Assembly: GCF_000010665.1 (NCBI RefSeq)
Contig: NC_012796.1
Location: forward strand, 2,943,501 to 3,007,500
Origin: Solidesulfovibrio magneticus RS-1
GTDB taxonomy: Bacteria; Desulfobacterota; Desulfovibrionia; Desulfovibrionales; Desulfovibrionaceae
Reading direction: 5' to 3'
DNA: 64,000 nucleotides
The position numbers and the translations under genes were made by a program. The notes below the pieces were generated by a model. The model was not told the origin of the DNA, ran no database searches, and was given only the letters and a program-made list of their open reading frames with translations. Shown in pieces: positions 15,842 through 26,410 of this stretch; within the stretch, counting starts at the first letter, position 1; each line of letters starts with the position of its first letter.

Positions 15842-16057
15842 CTGTTCCGTAACGTCCAGACCGCAAGTCTAGGACGTTGCGGGAAGCCACGAAACGAGGC
15901 CAAGCCGAGGCCCGGCCCTGCCGGGTCCATGTTCAGGCGGCCCTCACTCCGTTCTTCGGGCGGAGCGCAGGGCCGCTTGCATTGTCGCCCCTTGTCCTGC
16001 ATGTAAGCGCCAATTGACGCGCGCGCCCGATTTGGGCGGCGCTTGTGGAGGAAGGAT

Positions 16058-17743
16058 ATGGCCGTAGAGCCCAATAAGATCATTTATTCAATGATCCGCG
16101 TCAGCAAGTTTCACGATAAAAAACCCATCATCAAGGACATCTCGCTGTCCTATTTCTACGGCGCCAAGATCGGCGTGCTGGGCCTGAACGGCTCGGGCAA
16201 ATCCACCCTGCTCAAGATCCTGGCCGGCGTGGACAAGGATTTCCAGGGCGAGACCGTGCTCACCCCGGGCCATACCATCGGCTACCTGGAACAGGACCCG
16301 CTGGTGGACGTCACCAAGACCGTGCGCGAGGTGGTCGAGGAAGGCGTGGCCGAGACCGTGGCTTTGCTCAAGGAATTCGAGGACATCAACGCCGCCTTTG
16401 CCGAGCCCATGGACGACGACGCCATGAATAAGCTCATCGAGCGCCAGGGCGAGGTGCAGGAAAAGCTCGACGCCTGCGACGCCTGGGATCTCGACAGCCG
16501 CCTGGACATGGCCATGGACGCCCTGCGCTGCCCGCCGGCCGACACGCCTTGCAACGTGCTCTCCGGCGGCGAACGCCGCCGCGTGGCCCTGTGCCGGCTG
16601 TTCCTGCAAAAGCCCGACATCATGCTCCTCGACGAACCCACCAACCACCTGGACGCCGAGTCCGTGGCCTGGATGGAGCATTTCCTGCACGGCTACCCCG
16701 GCACGGTCATTGCCGTCACTCACGACCGCTACTTCCTGGACAACGTGGCCGGCTGGATTCTGGAACTCGACCGGGGCCGGGGCATCCCCTGGAAGGGCAA
16801 CTACACCTCGTGGCTGGAGCAGAAGCAGGAGCGTCTGCGCCAAGAGGAAAAAAGCGAGAGCGAACGGTCCAAGACCCTGGCCCGGGAACTGGAATGGGTG
16901 CGCATGTCGCCGCGCGGCCGCCACGCCAAATCCAAGGCCCGTATCGCCGCTTACGAATCCCTGGCCTCCCAGGAATCCGACCGTCTGGCCAAGGAACTGG
17001 AAATCTTCATCCCGCCCGGACCGCGCCTGGGCAAGAACGTCATCGAGGCCGAGGGCGTGTCCAAGGGCTTCGACGACCGCCTGCTCTTTGAGAATCTGAC
17101 CTTCACCGTGCCGCGCGGCGCCATCGTCGGCATCATCGGCCCCAACGGCGCGGGCAAGACCACCATGTTCCGCCTCATCACCGGCCAGGAAACCGTGGAC
17201 AGCGGAGCCTTCAAGCTCGGCGACACCGTGCAGCTGGCCCACGTGGACCAGAGCCGCGAGGCGCTCGATCCCGAGAAGTCGGTCTTCGAGGTGGTGGGCG
17301 AAGGCTATGACACCATCCGGTTGGGCAACAAGGACGTCAACGCCCGGGCCTACATCGCCCGCTTCAACTTCACCGGCGGCGACCAGCAAAAAAAGGTCAA
17401 GGTGCTCTCCGGCGGCGAGAAAAACCGCCTGCACCTGGCCCTTATGCTCAAAAGCGGCGCCAACGTCCTGCTGTTGGACGAACCGACCAACGATCTTGAC
17501 GTCAACACCCTGCGCGCCCTGGAAGAGGCCCTGCTCTCCTTTGCCGGCTCGGCCCTGGTGATCAGCCACGACCGCTGGTTCCTGGACCGCGTGGCCACCC
17601 ACATCCTGGCCTTCGAGGGCGAGAGCCAAGCTGTCTTCTTTGACGGCAACTTCACCGAGTACGAGGCCGACCGCAAGGCGCGCCTGGGAGCCGACGCCGA
17701 TATCCCCCACCGCATCAAATACCGCCATTTCAGCCGCGCCTAG
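16058..17743 (+). CDS. ettA: energy-dependent translational throttle protein EttA (ABC-F)
   Basis: A 561-residue soluble tandem ATPase without membrane segments. Walker A motifs: GLNGSGKST (residues 42-50) and GPNGAGKTT (361-369). Walker B motifs: LLDEPTNHLD and LLDEPTNDLD. Signatures: LSGGERRRVAL and LSGGEKNRLHL. Length and the long charged linker (residues about 245-310) fit EttA, which binds the ribosomal E site and gates the first peptide bond according to ATP/ADP level. GGAGGAAGG precedes the ATG. Monocistronic with its own terminator. Confidence 0.93.
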   Translation: MAVEPNKIIYSMIRVSKFHDKKPIIKDISLSYFYGAKIGVLGLNGSGKSTLLKILAGVDKDFQGETVLTPGHTIGYLEQDPLVDVTKTVREVVEEGVAETVALLKEFEDINAAFAEPMDDDAMNKLIERQGEVQEKLDACDAWDLDSRLDMAMDALRCPPADTPCNVLSGGERRRVALCRLFLQKPDIMLLDEPTNHLDAESVAWMEHFLHGYPGTVIAVTHDRYFLDNVAGWILELDRGRGIPWKGNYTSWLEQKQERLRQEEKSESERSKTLARELEWVRMSPRGRHAKSKARIAAYESLASQESDRLAKELEIFIPPGPRLGKNVIEAEGVSKGFDDRLLFENLTFTVPRGAIVGIIGPNGAGKTTMFRLITGQETVDSGAFKLGDTVQLAHVDQSREALDPEKSVFEVVGEGYDTIRLGNKDVNARAYIARFNFTGGDQQKKVKVLSGGEKNRLHLALMLKSGANVLLLDEPTNDLDVNTLRALEEALLSFAGSALVISHDRWFLDRVATHILAFEGESQAVFFDGNFTEYEADRKARLGADADIPHRIKYRHFSRA

Positions 17744-17768
17744 TTCGCGCCGCGGATAAAGACCTTCA

Positions 17769-17804
17769 GCCGCCCGCCCTGCAACAGGGGCGGGCGGCTT
17801 TTTT
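17769..17804 (+). terminator. Rho-independent terminator of ettA
   Basis: 11-bp stem GCCGCCCGCCC / GGGCGGGCGGC followed by TTTTTT, 25 bases after the ettA stop. Classical intrinsic terminator. Confidence 0.9.
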
Positions 17805-18138
17805 GTTGCCAGATCACGGCCAAGTCTTGTGACAGACAGCACAATCTTCCGACATTGTTTCCTCGTTGGAGACAAGAGCTCCCACCACAAGCGCTTTTGC
17901 GCGACTGTATAAAACTGTCTCTTGTGCTTCATGAAAGTGACAAAAAGAACAAATACAACAATATTGACACAAAACAATCATTTACCTATCGAATCTGCTA
18001 GTAGAGAAGAAAGAAGAACAATTGCGATTCCTTCAACCGCGCCAGAGGCTTACTGTATGCACTCTTGAAAGTCGCAAAACTGATTTCGGTGTTATTGTCG
18101 TCGTTGTGCTGTCTTCGCCACACTTCAAGGAGTTGTCG
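17805..18138. other. AT-rich leader region of the chemoreceptor gene
   Basis: About 330 bases without a gene, clearly more AT-rich than the surroundings between 17870 and 18090. It holds one promoter-like pair (17964-17992). No riboswitch or RNA gene was recognised. Confidence 0.5.
17964..17992 (+). promoter_or_regulatory. candidate promoter of the chemoreceptor gene
   Basis: Perfect -35 TTGACA (17964-17969), 17-base spacer, weak -10 TATCGA (17987-17992), inside the AT-rich leader about 145 bases before the start codon. Confidence 0.35.
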
Positions 18139-19902
18139 ATGTCTCACCCGACCCGCGACGTTATCGGGCCGATCCCATCCGCCGCCCTGGCCGCCCTGGC
18201 TGCCGCCAACCTGAGCCTTGCCCTAGCCCTGTCCCTGTCCCCCGATTGGCTCCAATCCACGCCCGCCCTGCTCCCGCTGTCCGCCGTGGGCTGGAGCGTG
18301 CTGGCCGTCTGGGGCGCGACGGTTTACGCGCGCCTGTCCAGACTGGCCCGAACCGCCGTTGCCGCCACGGGCACGCTGGACGCCCTGGCCGCCGGCAATC
18401 TGGCCGCCACGCCGCCGCCCGTGGGCCTGGCCGCCCGCAACCGCTTCCGCGACTTTTGCGTGAGTGACAAAAACGCCGTCACCACCATCGCCGCCTATTC
18501 CCGGGAGTTCGAGTCCAGCTCCAGCGCGGCCAGCGCCATGGCCGCCGCCTCCAAGGGCGACGCCGCCGCCATCGACGCCAGGGCCCGCCAACTCGCCCAG
18601 GACATGGAAACCATGGACGCCGCCGCCGACGACACCGCCGCCCACATCGCCTCGGTGGCCGCCTCGGTGGAACAGACGCGCCAAGCCAGCGACGAGATCG
18701 CCGCCAGCGTGGACCGGGCCAGGGAGGCCGTGGAACGCGCCGCCGAGGCGGCCCGACGAAACGCCGTGGAGATCGCCGGCCTTGGGGAACGCGCCGCGAC
18801 GGGCGCCACCGGCCTGAGGCAAGTGGCCGACTCCATAGTCGGCGTGCGCGACCAGGCAGCCAATCTCCAGCGCGACATGGCCGCGCTGGGGCGCGACAGC
18901 CAATCCATCGGCGAAGTGCTCGGGGTCATCGCCGACATCGCCGACCAGACCAACCTGCTCGCGCTTAATGCCGCCATCGAGGCGGCCCGGGCCGGTGAAT
19001 CCGGCCGGGGGTTCGCCGTAGTGGCCGACGAAGTCCGCAAGCTGGCCGAAAAGACCATGACCGCGACCAGAGACGTGGGCGCGGCCATCGCCTCCATCCA
19101 AGCCATGGCCAAGGGCAACGTGGCGGCCACCGAGCAGGCCGTGGCGGCTGTCGAAGCCAGCGCCCGGCTGGCCGAGGAGCAGATCGCCGGGGCCGAGGGC
19201 CTCATGCGGGCCATGGGCGACGTGGGCGGCGAGGTGGGGGCCATCGCCGAGACCGTGGACAGCCTGCGAGACATGATCTTCACCAGCTCCAGCGCCACGG
19301 AAGAGCATTCCCAGGCCACGGCCGCCATTGCCGAAAGCCTGTCCGGCGCGGCCCGCATCGCCGAGGACATGCGCGGACAGGCTCGCCATGGCCTGGACGC
19401 GGCCCGGGACATCTCCGGCCGGGCGGCCGACGTGGCCCAGTCCGTGGCCGGCATGGCCGCCGCCTCCCAGCAGGTCAATTCCTCGTCCCGGGAGCTGACG
19501 CGCCTCACCGGCCTGCTGGCCGACCAGATCGGCCAATTCGAGCTTGGCAGGCCGCCCTTTGACATCGCCGCCGTCAAAACGGCTCACCTGGCCTGGCGGG
19601 CCAGGCTCGAATCCATCCTACTCGGCCACATCCACCTTGATCCCTCGGAAGTGGCCGACCATCACCAGTGCCAGTTCGGCAAGTGGTACGATGCCGACGG
19701 CCGCCGTTCCTTCGCCGGCCACCCGATTTTCGACGAGATCGGCCGCCATCACGAGCAGGTCCATGCCCTGGCCCGCCGCATTGCCGCTCTTGTCAACCAG
19801 GGCCAAAGCGGCGAGGCCTCGGCGCTCATGGAGCAATTCGAGGCCGTGCGGGTTTCCCTGTTTCACGCCCTCAACCAACTCTACCTGGAAAAAACGGCCT
19901 GA
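18139..19902 (+). CDS. methyl-accepting chemotaxis protein with C-terminal CZB zinc-sensing domain
   Basis: A 587-residue receptor. Two N-terminal hydrophobic helices (about residues 12-34 and 42-62) have almost no periplasmic loop between them, so there is no external sensory domain. The cytoplasmic signalling hairpin tip is [19 protein letters not shown] (about 269-287). The last 110 residues are a CZB domain: H483 in KTAHLAWR, C511 in CQFGKWY, and HEQVH further on, the His/Cys set that binds zinc and can sense zinc or oxidants. Sensing is therefore likely cytosolic. AAGGAG lies 6 bases before the ATG. Confidence 0.9.
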   Translation: MSHPTRDVIGPIPSAALAALAAANLSLALALSLSPDWLQSTPALLPLSAVGWSVLAVWGATVYARLSRLARTAVAATGTLDALAAGNLAATPPPVGLAARNRFRDFCVSDKNAVTTIAAYSREFESSSSAASAMAAASKGDAAAIDARARQLAQDMETMDAAADDTAAHIASVAASVEQTRQASDEIAASVDRAREAVERAAEAARRNAVEIAGLGERAATGATGLRQVADSIVGVRDQAANLQRDMAALGRDSQSIGEVLGVIADIADQTNLLALNAAIEAARAGESGRGFAVVADEVRKLAEKTMTATRDVGAAIASIQAMAKGNVAATEQAVAAVEASARLAEEQIAGAEGLMRAMGDVGGEVGAIAETVDSLRDMIFTSSSATEEHSQATAAIAESLSGAARIAEDMRGQARHGLDAARDISGRAADVAQSVAGMAAASQQVNSSSRELTRLTGLLADQIGQFELGRPPFDIAAVKTAHLAWRARLESILLGHIHLDPSEVADHHQCQFGKWYDADGRRSFAGHPIFDEIGRHHEQVHALARRIAALVNQGQSGEASALMEQFEAVRVSLFHALNQLYLEKTA

Positions 19903-20002
19903 CAAGCTGCCCCGGCGATGACGTCCGGCTGAGCGGCACGCGCACACAGGACAGGCGCATGGACCGGTCAGTGAACGGGCCATGACGCCTCCTCGAAAGG
20001 AT

Positions 20003-20036
20003 AACGGCCGCCCCGTGGTTGGGGCGGCCGTTTGTT
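20003..20036 (+). terminator. terminator downstream of the chemoreceptor gene
   Basis: Perfect 12-bp stem AACGGCCGCCCC / GGGGCGGCCGTT with a 6-base loop followed by TGTT. About 100 bases past the stop. Confidence 0.7.
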
Positions 20037-20108
20037 CCGAGCTCCCGTGGCCAGAAGCCGTAACGATCTCCTCCTAAACGAGCCTCGCTGTTCGGTTGCC
20101 GACGCCAC

Positions 20109-20137
20109 GAAAAAAGGCCACCCAACGGACGGCCTTT
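20109..20137 (-). terminator. terminator of the NifA-like gene
   Basis: On the minus strand AAAGGCC...GGCCTTT is followed by a T-run (the A-run at 20109-20115 on the plus strand). It lies 43 bases beyond the stop of the NifA-like gene. Confidence 0.65.
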
Positions 20138-20179
20138 ATGACGGTCAAAACAACGCGCCAGGAACAGCCCGGCAGGCGT

Positions 20180-21739
20180 TCAGCGGTTCTTCACCCGCTG
20201 CACGGCCACCATGGACTCCAGATTGAATTTCTTCACGCGGTAGCCCATCTGGCGGGGCGTGATGCCAAGCTCCCTGGCCGCTTTGTGCTGGATGCCGCCA
20301 TGGCGGCGCAGGGCGTCGATGATAACGGACTTTTCCAGGCTTTTGAGCGACGGCGCGCCCTCGCCTTCGCCGCCGTACTCGGCCTCGTAGCTGTCGTCGC
20401 GGCTGGGGATGGTGAGATAGGGCCGGATGAGGTCGGCGTCGATACGCTCGTTTTCCGCCAGGATAACCAGCCGCTCCACCAGGTTTTCCATCTCGCGCAC
20501 GTTGCCAGGCCAGTCGTACTCCTTGAGCACGGCCAGGGCCTCTGTGGAAAAGGTCAGGTTGCGGGCGTATTCCTTGGAAACCTTGTTGAGGAAATGGATG
20601 ATGAGGCTTTGGATGTCCTCCTTGCGCTCCCGAAGCGGCGGGGTCTGCAAGGGAAAGACGTTGAGGCGGTAATAAAGGTCCGGCCTAAACGAGCCGACCT
20701 CGGCCAGGGCGGCCAGATCCTTGTTGGTGGCGGCCAGGATCCGCACGTCCACCTGCCGGGTTTTGTTGCTGCCAAGCCGCTCGAATTCCTTGTCCTGGAG
20801 CACGCGCAGGAGCTTGGCCTGAAGGCCCAGGGGCAGCTCGCCGATCTCGTCGAGGAAGATCGTGCCCTTGTTGGCTTCCTCGAAACGGCCGGGCTTGGTC
20901 TGGTCCGCACCGGTGAACGCGCCCTTTTCGTAGCCAAAAAGTTCCGATTCCAGCAGGTTTTCCGGGATCGAGGCGCAGTTGACCTTGATGAAGGGATAGT
21001 CCTTGCGCTCGGACAGGTCATGGATGATGCGGCCAATAAGCGTCTTGCCGGTGCCGGATTCGCCAAGCAGCAGCACCGTGGCCCGGGTCGGGGCGACCTT
21101 TTCGATCTGGCGCTGGACATCCTGCATGGCCAGGCTGCGCCCGACGATGTACAGCCCCCGGGATTCCTGGGAAAGCTTGAACTTCAGCGAAACGTTCTCG
21201 CGCTTGAGCACCTCGACCTTGGCCTCGTATTTCTCGTTGAGGCTCATGAACTGGCCAATGAGCGTGGCCACCACCGTCAGAAAGGCCACGTCCTCATTGT
21301 AGTCCACCTCGTCGCCGAAAAGCCGGTCCACATTGAGCACGCCAATAGGCTGGCCGTGGAGGATGATGGGCACGCCGACAAAGGAGATGCGGTCACGCTC
21401 GATCTTGCGCGACTGTGTCTTGTTGAGAAACAGCGGCTCATGGCGGATGTCCGGCACCACGTACGGCTCGGCGGTCTGGAAAATGAGCCCGGTGACGCCT
21501 TCGCTTAAGCCGTAGACCCCGCGCCGCTTCTCCTCGGGGGACAACCCCTGGGAGACGCTGATGACCAGCTTGCCCGTGGAGCGGTCCACCAGGGTGATGG
21601 TGGCCCGCTTCATGGAAAGCGTCTCGGCCAGGATGCGCAGGATGTCCTGGAGCGACTGCTCCAGGTCCAGGGCCTGGTCGATGATGCCGCTTATTGCCTG
21701 AAGGCAATGCAGCTGGAGATTCAGGGTCTTTGAAGCCAT
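20180..21739 (-). CDS. NifA-like sigma54-dependent transcriptional activator (GAF-AAA-HTH)
   Basis: A 519-residue enhancer-binding protein. A GAF domain covers about residues 25-165, the AAA+ domain about 197-430, and a Fis-type HTH about 485-505 ([18 protein letters not shown], very NifA-like). Walker A is GESGTGKT (226-233), the sigma54-contact loop GAFTGA is intact (273-278), and Walker B is FLDEIGEL (295-302). The start overlaps the 3' end of argH by 19 bases, so it is translated from the arginine-gene transcript; no strong Shine-Dalgarno is visible. Whether it regulates nitrogen fixation or amino-acid metabolism cannot be told; no nif gene is in the window. Confidence 0.85.
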   Translation of the reverse strand: MASKTLNLQLHCLQAISGIIDQALDLEQSLQDILRILAETLSMKRATITLVDRSTGKLVISVSQGLSPEEKRRGVYGLSEGVTGLIFQTAEPYVVPDIRHEPLFLNKTQSRKIERDRISFVGVPIILHGQPIGVLNVDRLFGDEVDYNEDVAFLTVVATLIGQFMSLNEKYEAKVEVLKRENVSLKFKLSQESRGLYIVGRSLAMQDVQRQIEKVAPTRATVLLLGESGTGKTLIGRIIHDLSERKDYPFIKVNCASIPENLLESELFGYEKGAFTGADQTKPGRFEEANKGTIFLDEIGELPLGLQAKLLRVLQDKEFERLGSNKTRQVDVRILAATNKDLAALAEVGSFRPDLYYRLNVFPLQTPPLRERKEDIQSLIIHFLNKVSKEYARNLTFSTEALAVLKEYDWPGNVREMENLVERLVILAENERIDADLIRPYLTIPSRDDSYEAEYGGEGEGAPSLKSLEKSVIIDALRRHGGIQHKAARELGITPRQMGYRVKKFNLESMVAVQRVKNR

Positions 21740-23103
21740 CGGGAGAGTTCCGCCATCTGGTTGGTCACGGATTGAGGACCGGTGCCGCCGGGTCCATTAC
21801 GCCGGGCCACGGCGGTTTCATACCGCAGCGCCTCGAAAACATCCTGGTCAATCGCCGTGGAAAATACACGCAATTGCTCCAAGGTCAATTGCTCCAGGCC
21901 GATGCCCAGGGCCTCGGCCTGGGCCACGGCCCGGCCGGTGATGTGGTGGGCCTCACGGAAGGGCACGCCCTTGGCGGCCAGGTAGTCGGCCAGCTCGGTG
22001 GCGTTGAGAAACCCCTGCCCCAGCGCCTCGCGCATCCGCTCGGGCCGGAAGCGCAGCTCGGCGAGCATCCCGGCCATGACCCGAAGCGAGGCCCGCACCG
22101 TGTCGTCGGCGTCGAAAAAGGGTTCCTTGTCTTCCTGGAGATCCCGGTTGTAGGTCAGCGGCAGGCCCTTGAGCACGGTGAGCAAGCCCATGAGCGAACC
22201 GTACACCCGCCCCACCCGGCCGCGCATGAGTTCGGCCGCGTCGGGGTTTTTCTTTTGCGGCATGATGCTCGACCCGGTGGCGTAGGCGTCGGGCAGGGCG
22301 ACGTAGCCGAAACGCGGGTTGGCCCAGAGGATGATCTCCTCGCAAAAGCGGCTCAGGTGCGCCATGATGACCGAGGCGCAAAAAAGCGACTCCAGGGCGA
22401 AATCCCGGTCGGACACGGCGTCCATGCTGTTGCCGAAGGCATGGGAAAAACCCACCGTGCGCGCCACCATGGCCGGGTCCAGCGGATAGGTGGTGCCGGC
22501 CAGGGCCGCCGCGCCCAGAGGCGAAACCCGAACGCGCTTCAGCGCGTCCTCGGCCCGCTCGCAGTCGCGCCTAAGCATCCAGGCGTAGGCCAGCAGATGC
22601 TGGGCCAGACTCACCGGCTGGGCCGGCTGGAGATGGGTGCAGCCGGGCAAAAGCGTCTCTTGATGCTCGGCGGCGCGGTCGACAAACACCCCGGCCAGCT
22701 CGCGCAAAAGCTTGGTCCAGACCTCCAGGCTCTCGGCCACATAAAGGCGAAAATCCAGGCAGACCTGATCGTTGCGGCTGCGCCCGGTGTGGAGCTTGCC
22801 GCCCAAGGGGCCAATCAGTTCGGTCAGGCGCTGCTCGATGTTCATGTGAACGTCTTCCAACTCCTGCCGCCAGGGAAAGACCCCGGACTCAATCTCCTCC
22901 AGCACCAGATCCAGGCCGGCCACGATGCGCTCGGCCTCTTCGCCGGCCAGCACGCCGCGCTTGGCCAACATGCGCGCATGGGCCTTGGAGCCGGCAATGT
23001 CCTGACGGTACATGCGCCGGTCATAGGAAACGGATTCGCTGTAGGCCTCCATCAAGGCCCCGGTGCCCTCGCCAAACCGCCCGCCCCACATTTTCGTGGA
23101 CAT
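21721..23103 (-). CDS. argH: argininosuccinate lyase
   Basis: A 460-residue member of the aspartase/fumarase superfamily that splits argininosuccinate into arginine and fumarate. The superfamily signature [12 protein letters not shown] is present, as are the N-terminal KMWGGRF and the [13 protein letters not shown] substrate-binding loop. GGAGGG precedes the ATG. It follows argG on the same strand but is separated from it by 324 bases with a large hairpin, and overlaps the NifA-like gene at its 3' end. Confidence 0.96.
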   Translation of the reverse strand: MSTKMWGGRFGEGTGALMEAYSESVSYDRRMYRQDIAGSKAHARMLAKRGVLAGEEAERIVAGLDLVLEEIESGVFPWRQELEDVHMNIEQRLTELIGPLGGKLHTGRSRNDQVCLDFRLYVAESLEVWTKLLRELAGVFVDRAAEHQETLLPGCTHLQPAQPVSLAQHLLAYAWMLRRDCERAEDALKRVRVSPLGAAALAGTTYPLDPAMVARTVGFSHAFGNSMDAVSDRDFALESLFCASVIMAHLSRFCEEIILWANPRFGYVALPDAYATGSSIMPQKKNPDAAELMRGRVGRVYGSLMGLLTVLKGLPLTYNRDLQEDKEPFFDADDTVRASLRVMAGMLAELRFRPERMREALGQGFLNATELADYLAAKGVPFREAHHITGRAVAQAEALGIGLEQLTLEQLRVFSTAIDQDVFEALRYETAVARRNGPGGTGPQSVTNQMAELSRWLQRP

Positions 23104-23231
23104 GAATCATCCCTCCGGGATGTGCCGGGGGAGGGAACCCCTCCCTCCCCCAAAAACTCCAACGGGGGTTTACTTCTTCACCGTATGTGCGGCGCTTTGC
23201 CGTTAATGCGGCGCTTCGCCGCTGGCGCACC

Positions 23232-23303
23232 TTGGGGGCGCAATTTCGGGCAACGTGTCGGCCGGCTTTGCGGCCGGCGCGTTGCCCGAAATTGCGCCCC
23301 CAA
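23232..23303. repeat. 72-nt perfect cruciform between argG and argH
   Basis: Perfect 24-bp arms at 23232-23255 and 23280-23303, beginning TTGGGGGCGCAATTTCGGGC, enclose an inner GCCGGC / GCCGGC hairpin. There is no T-run after it. Could be a REP-like element, an mRNA-processing structure or a protein-binding palindrome. Confidence 0.75.
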
Positions 23304-23363
23304 ACGTTTAGCGTCCCGCCGTCCGACGCACCCGACCGAGCCGCCGCACGCCCTGTCGGGGAG

Positions 23364-23404
23364 GGTCCGGGAGGGGGTGCCCCCCTCCCGGCCGCCGGAG
23401 GCAT
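23364..23404 (-). repeat. 3'-end hairpin repeat, copy C
   Basis: On the minus strand it starts GATGCCTCCGGCGGCC and runs into the hairpin CCGGGAGGGGG / CCCCCTCCCGG, then ACCC. It lies 24 bases beyond the argG stop in sense orientation, like the copies at 5866 and 13027. Confidence 0.65.
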
Positions 23405-23427
23405 CTTCCTTTTCTCTTTTTCTCTAG

Positions 23428-24621
<1,194 letters not shown>

Positions 24622-24727
24622 GGCGCTTTCCTTGGATCGGCGGGCCGGCGCGCCTCCTGGCGATCAGGCGGCGGCGACGGGCGGGCCGGAATATTGCTGA
24701 ATACGGGGAAACCTTCGCGTGAGGCGG

Positions 24728-25636
24728 CTAGTCGGCCGCCGTGAAAACCCATTCGAGAATGGCTTTTTGGACGTGGAGCCGGTTTTCGGCTTCGTCCCAG
24801 ACGATGGAGGACGGGCCTTCCATGACGGCGTCGGTGATCTCCTCGCCCCGGTGGGCGGGCAGGCAGTGGAGCACCTTGGCCCCGGGCGCGGCCTTGGCCA
24901 GCAGGGCGTCGTTTATCTGGTAGCCGGCGAAAATCTTCACGCGCGCGGCGTGTTCGGCTTCCTGGCCCATGGAGGCCCAGACGTCGGTATAAAGGTAATC
25001 GGCTCCGGCGGCGGCCTCGGCCGGATCGGTGGTAATGGTGACGTCGGCTCCCTGCTCCCGGGCTTTGGCCACCACGGCCGGATCGGGCTTGTAGCCGTCG
25101 GGCGAGGCGATGGCCACGCGGATGGGGAAGCGGGCGGCGGCGTTGATGATGGAATGGGCGATGTTGTTGCCGTCGCCGACGTAGGCGAGCTTCAGGCCGT
25201 CGAGGCGGCCGGAATGCTCGCGCATGGTGAGCAGATCGGCCATGATCTGGCAGGGGTGGTAGGCGTCGGACAGGGCGTTGACCACGGGGATGGAGCCGTA
25301 GCCGGCCAGGTCGACCAGCTTGTCGTGGCCGAAGGTGCGCACGATCAGGCAATCGGCGTAGCGCGACAGCACGCGGGCCGTGTCGCGGATGGGCTCATCG
25401 CGGCCGAGCTGGGAATCGTTTTGGGTCATGAAAATGGGCCAACCGCCGAGGTGGCGCACGGCGACCTCGAAGGACACCCGGGTGCGGGTGGAGGCTTTTT
25501 CGAAAATGAGAATGCAGGTCTTGCCGGCCAGCAGATCGCTGCGGTGGTCGGCGGCCTTCATGGCGGCGGCCCGGTCGAGGATGCGGGCGGCCTCGTCGCG
25601 GCTGAAATCGAGGATGGTCAGAAAATGTCGGGGCAT
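24728..25636 (-). CDS. argF: ornithine carbamoyltransferase
   Basis: A 302-residue enzyme forming citrulline from ornithine and carbamoyl phosphate. Carbamoyl-phosphate loop STRTR (residues 50-53 region), HPCQ (127-130), and the ornithine/catalytic HCLP (257-260) are all present. The ATG at 25636 begins MPRHFLTILDFS as in other OTCases; the frame runs further upstream but without family similarity. First gene of the argF-argG-argH run. Its leader has a 7-bp inverted repeat (CGACTTC 25655-25661 / GAAGTCG 25679-25685) of unknown meaning. Confidence 0.95.
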   Translation of the reverse strand: MPRHFLTILDFSRDEAARILDRAAAMKAADHRSDLLAGKTCILIFEKASTRTRVSFEVAVRHLGGWPIFMTQNDSQLGRDEPIRDTARVLSRYADCLIVRTFGHDKLVDLAGYGSIPVVNALSDAYHPCQIMADLLTMREHSGRLDGLKLAYVGDGNNIAHSIINAAARFPIRVAIASPDGYKPDPAVVAKAREQGADVTITTDPAEAAAGADYLYTDVWASMGQEAEHAARVKIFAGYQINDALLAKAAPGAKVLHCLPAHRGEEITDAVMEGPSSIVWDEAENRLHVQKAILEWVFTAAD

Positions 25637-25877
25637 TGCGATATCCTTCCGGAGCGACTTCCCAGAATTGGTAAAAAAGAAGTCGTTACCCTTCAACCGC
25701 GACGTTTGTAAAGCGCTGTCATGGCCGCCGTGGCCTGCCGCCGCCTTGTCGCCGCGTTGACCAGGGCCAGGGCCGGTGCTAGAAGCGGCAGATGGGAAAA
25801 CCTCCCCGTCTGCCGGCCTGGTTGCGGCAGGCCTGGAGGCGACAAGCCGGCATCTGTTCCCGGCCCAGGAGGCTTGC

Positions 25878-26243
25878 ATGAAGACGATCTGGAATCTCTT
25901 GGCATTGTTGGGATTGGTCGCGGCGCTTTCGGGCTGCACGGTCACGGCCGCGCCCATGGTCTACGTGCCGCCGCCGGCCTGCCCCGAAGGCTACTACTAC
26001 GCCTCGGGCTACGGCTGCCTGCCCCTGCCGGCCGGCGTGGTCGTACCGCCTGACGCGGTCTACGCCGTGGTCAACACCCAGGGGTTGAGCCTTCGCAGTT
26101 GCGGTTCCACGCGCTGCGACATCATCAATTCCCTTAATGCCGGCGAACAGGTGCAGGTGCTCAGCCACCAAGGCGACTGGACCCATGTCTGGGCCTTTAC
26201 CCGAGGCCAGGAAGGCTGGGTGGCCAGCCGCTACCTCAACTAG
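25878..26243 (+). CDS. SH3b-domain lipoprotein
   Basis: A 121-residue envelope protein. The signal peptide ends in a lipobox with lipidated Cys20 (VAALSGC). A Pro/Tyr-rich linker (PPPACPEGYYYASGYG) leads to a bacterial SH3 domain (about residues 60-121): AVVNTQGLSLRSCGSTRCDIINSL...GWVASRYLN. SH3b domains bind cell-wall peptides. AGGAGG precedes the ATG. Located immediately upstream of the four SGNH genes on the same strand, so it may belong to that envelope module. Confidence 0.82.
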   Translation: MKTIWNLLALLGLVAALSGCTVTAAPMVYVPPPACPEGYYYASGYGCLPLPAGVVVPPDAVYAVVNTQGLSLRSCGSTRCDIINSLNAGEQVQVLSHQGDWTHVWAFTRGQEGWVASRYLN

Positions 26244-26302
26244 CCGGACTTTGGGCGGCAAGCCGTCCGAGCCGGTCTTTTTCCGAAACAACAGTCCTTG
26301 TT

Positions 26303-26333
26303 CCCCGAGGCCGCCAATCAGGCGACCTCGGGG
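26303..26333 (+). terminator. hairpin between the SH3b and first SGNH genes
   Basis: CCCCGAGG (26303-26310) pairs with CCTCGGGG (26326-26333), with an inner CGCC/GGCG. It ends 3 bases before a possible ATG (26336), which argues that translation starts further downstream. No T-run; may be an attenuator or mRNA-processing structure. Confidence 0.4.
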
Positions 26334-26410
26334 ACATGACGACGCCCCAGCCAGGTTGGCCGCCCCTTCGCTTCTGGACAAAGCGCCATGCCGCGTCTAT
26401 ACGCCAGCGG

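Larger units (their letters stand above)
23104..23427. other. argG-argH spacer rich in hairpins
   Basis: The 324-base spacer has no gene. It contains, from the argH side, a hairpin GGGGGAGGG...CCCTCCCCC (about 23130-23153), the 72-base cruciform at 23232-23303, and repeat copy C at 23364-23404. These probably uncouple argH expression from argG or stabilise the argG 3' end. Confidence 0.5.

Noticed and set aside
14301-15890. 529-codon minus-strand frame antisense to the S1 gene
   Set aside because: Shadow of the S1 coding sequence; it has no ribosome site and no domain, and it would span the promoter and terminator of the S1 gene.
16088-17977. 629-codon open frame on the minus strand, antisense to ettA
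   Set aside because: It mirrors the codon bias of ettA in a GC-rich genome, has no ribosome site, and its translation is low-complexity (Gly/Ala/Val/His-rich) without family similarity.
17805-18138. possible riboswitch or small RNA in the AT-rich leader of the chemoreceptor gene
   Set aside because: No recognisable conserved aptamer, and only short local stems; AT richness alone fits a promoter region.
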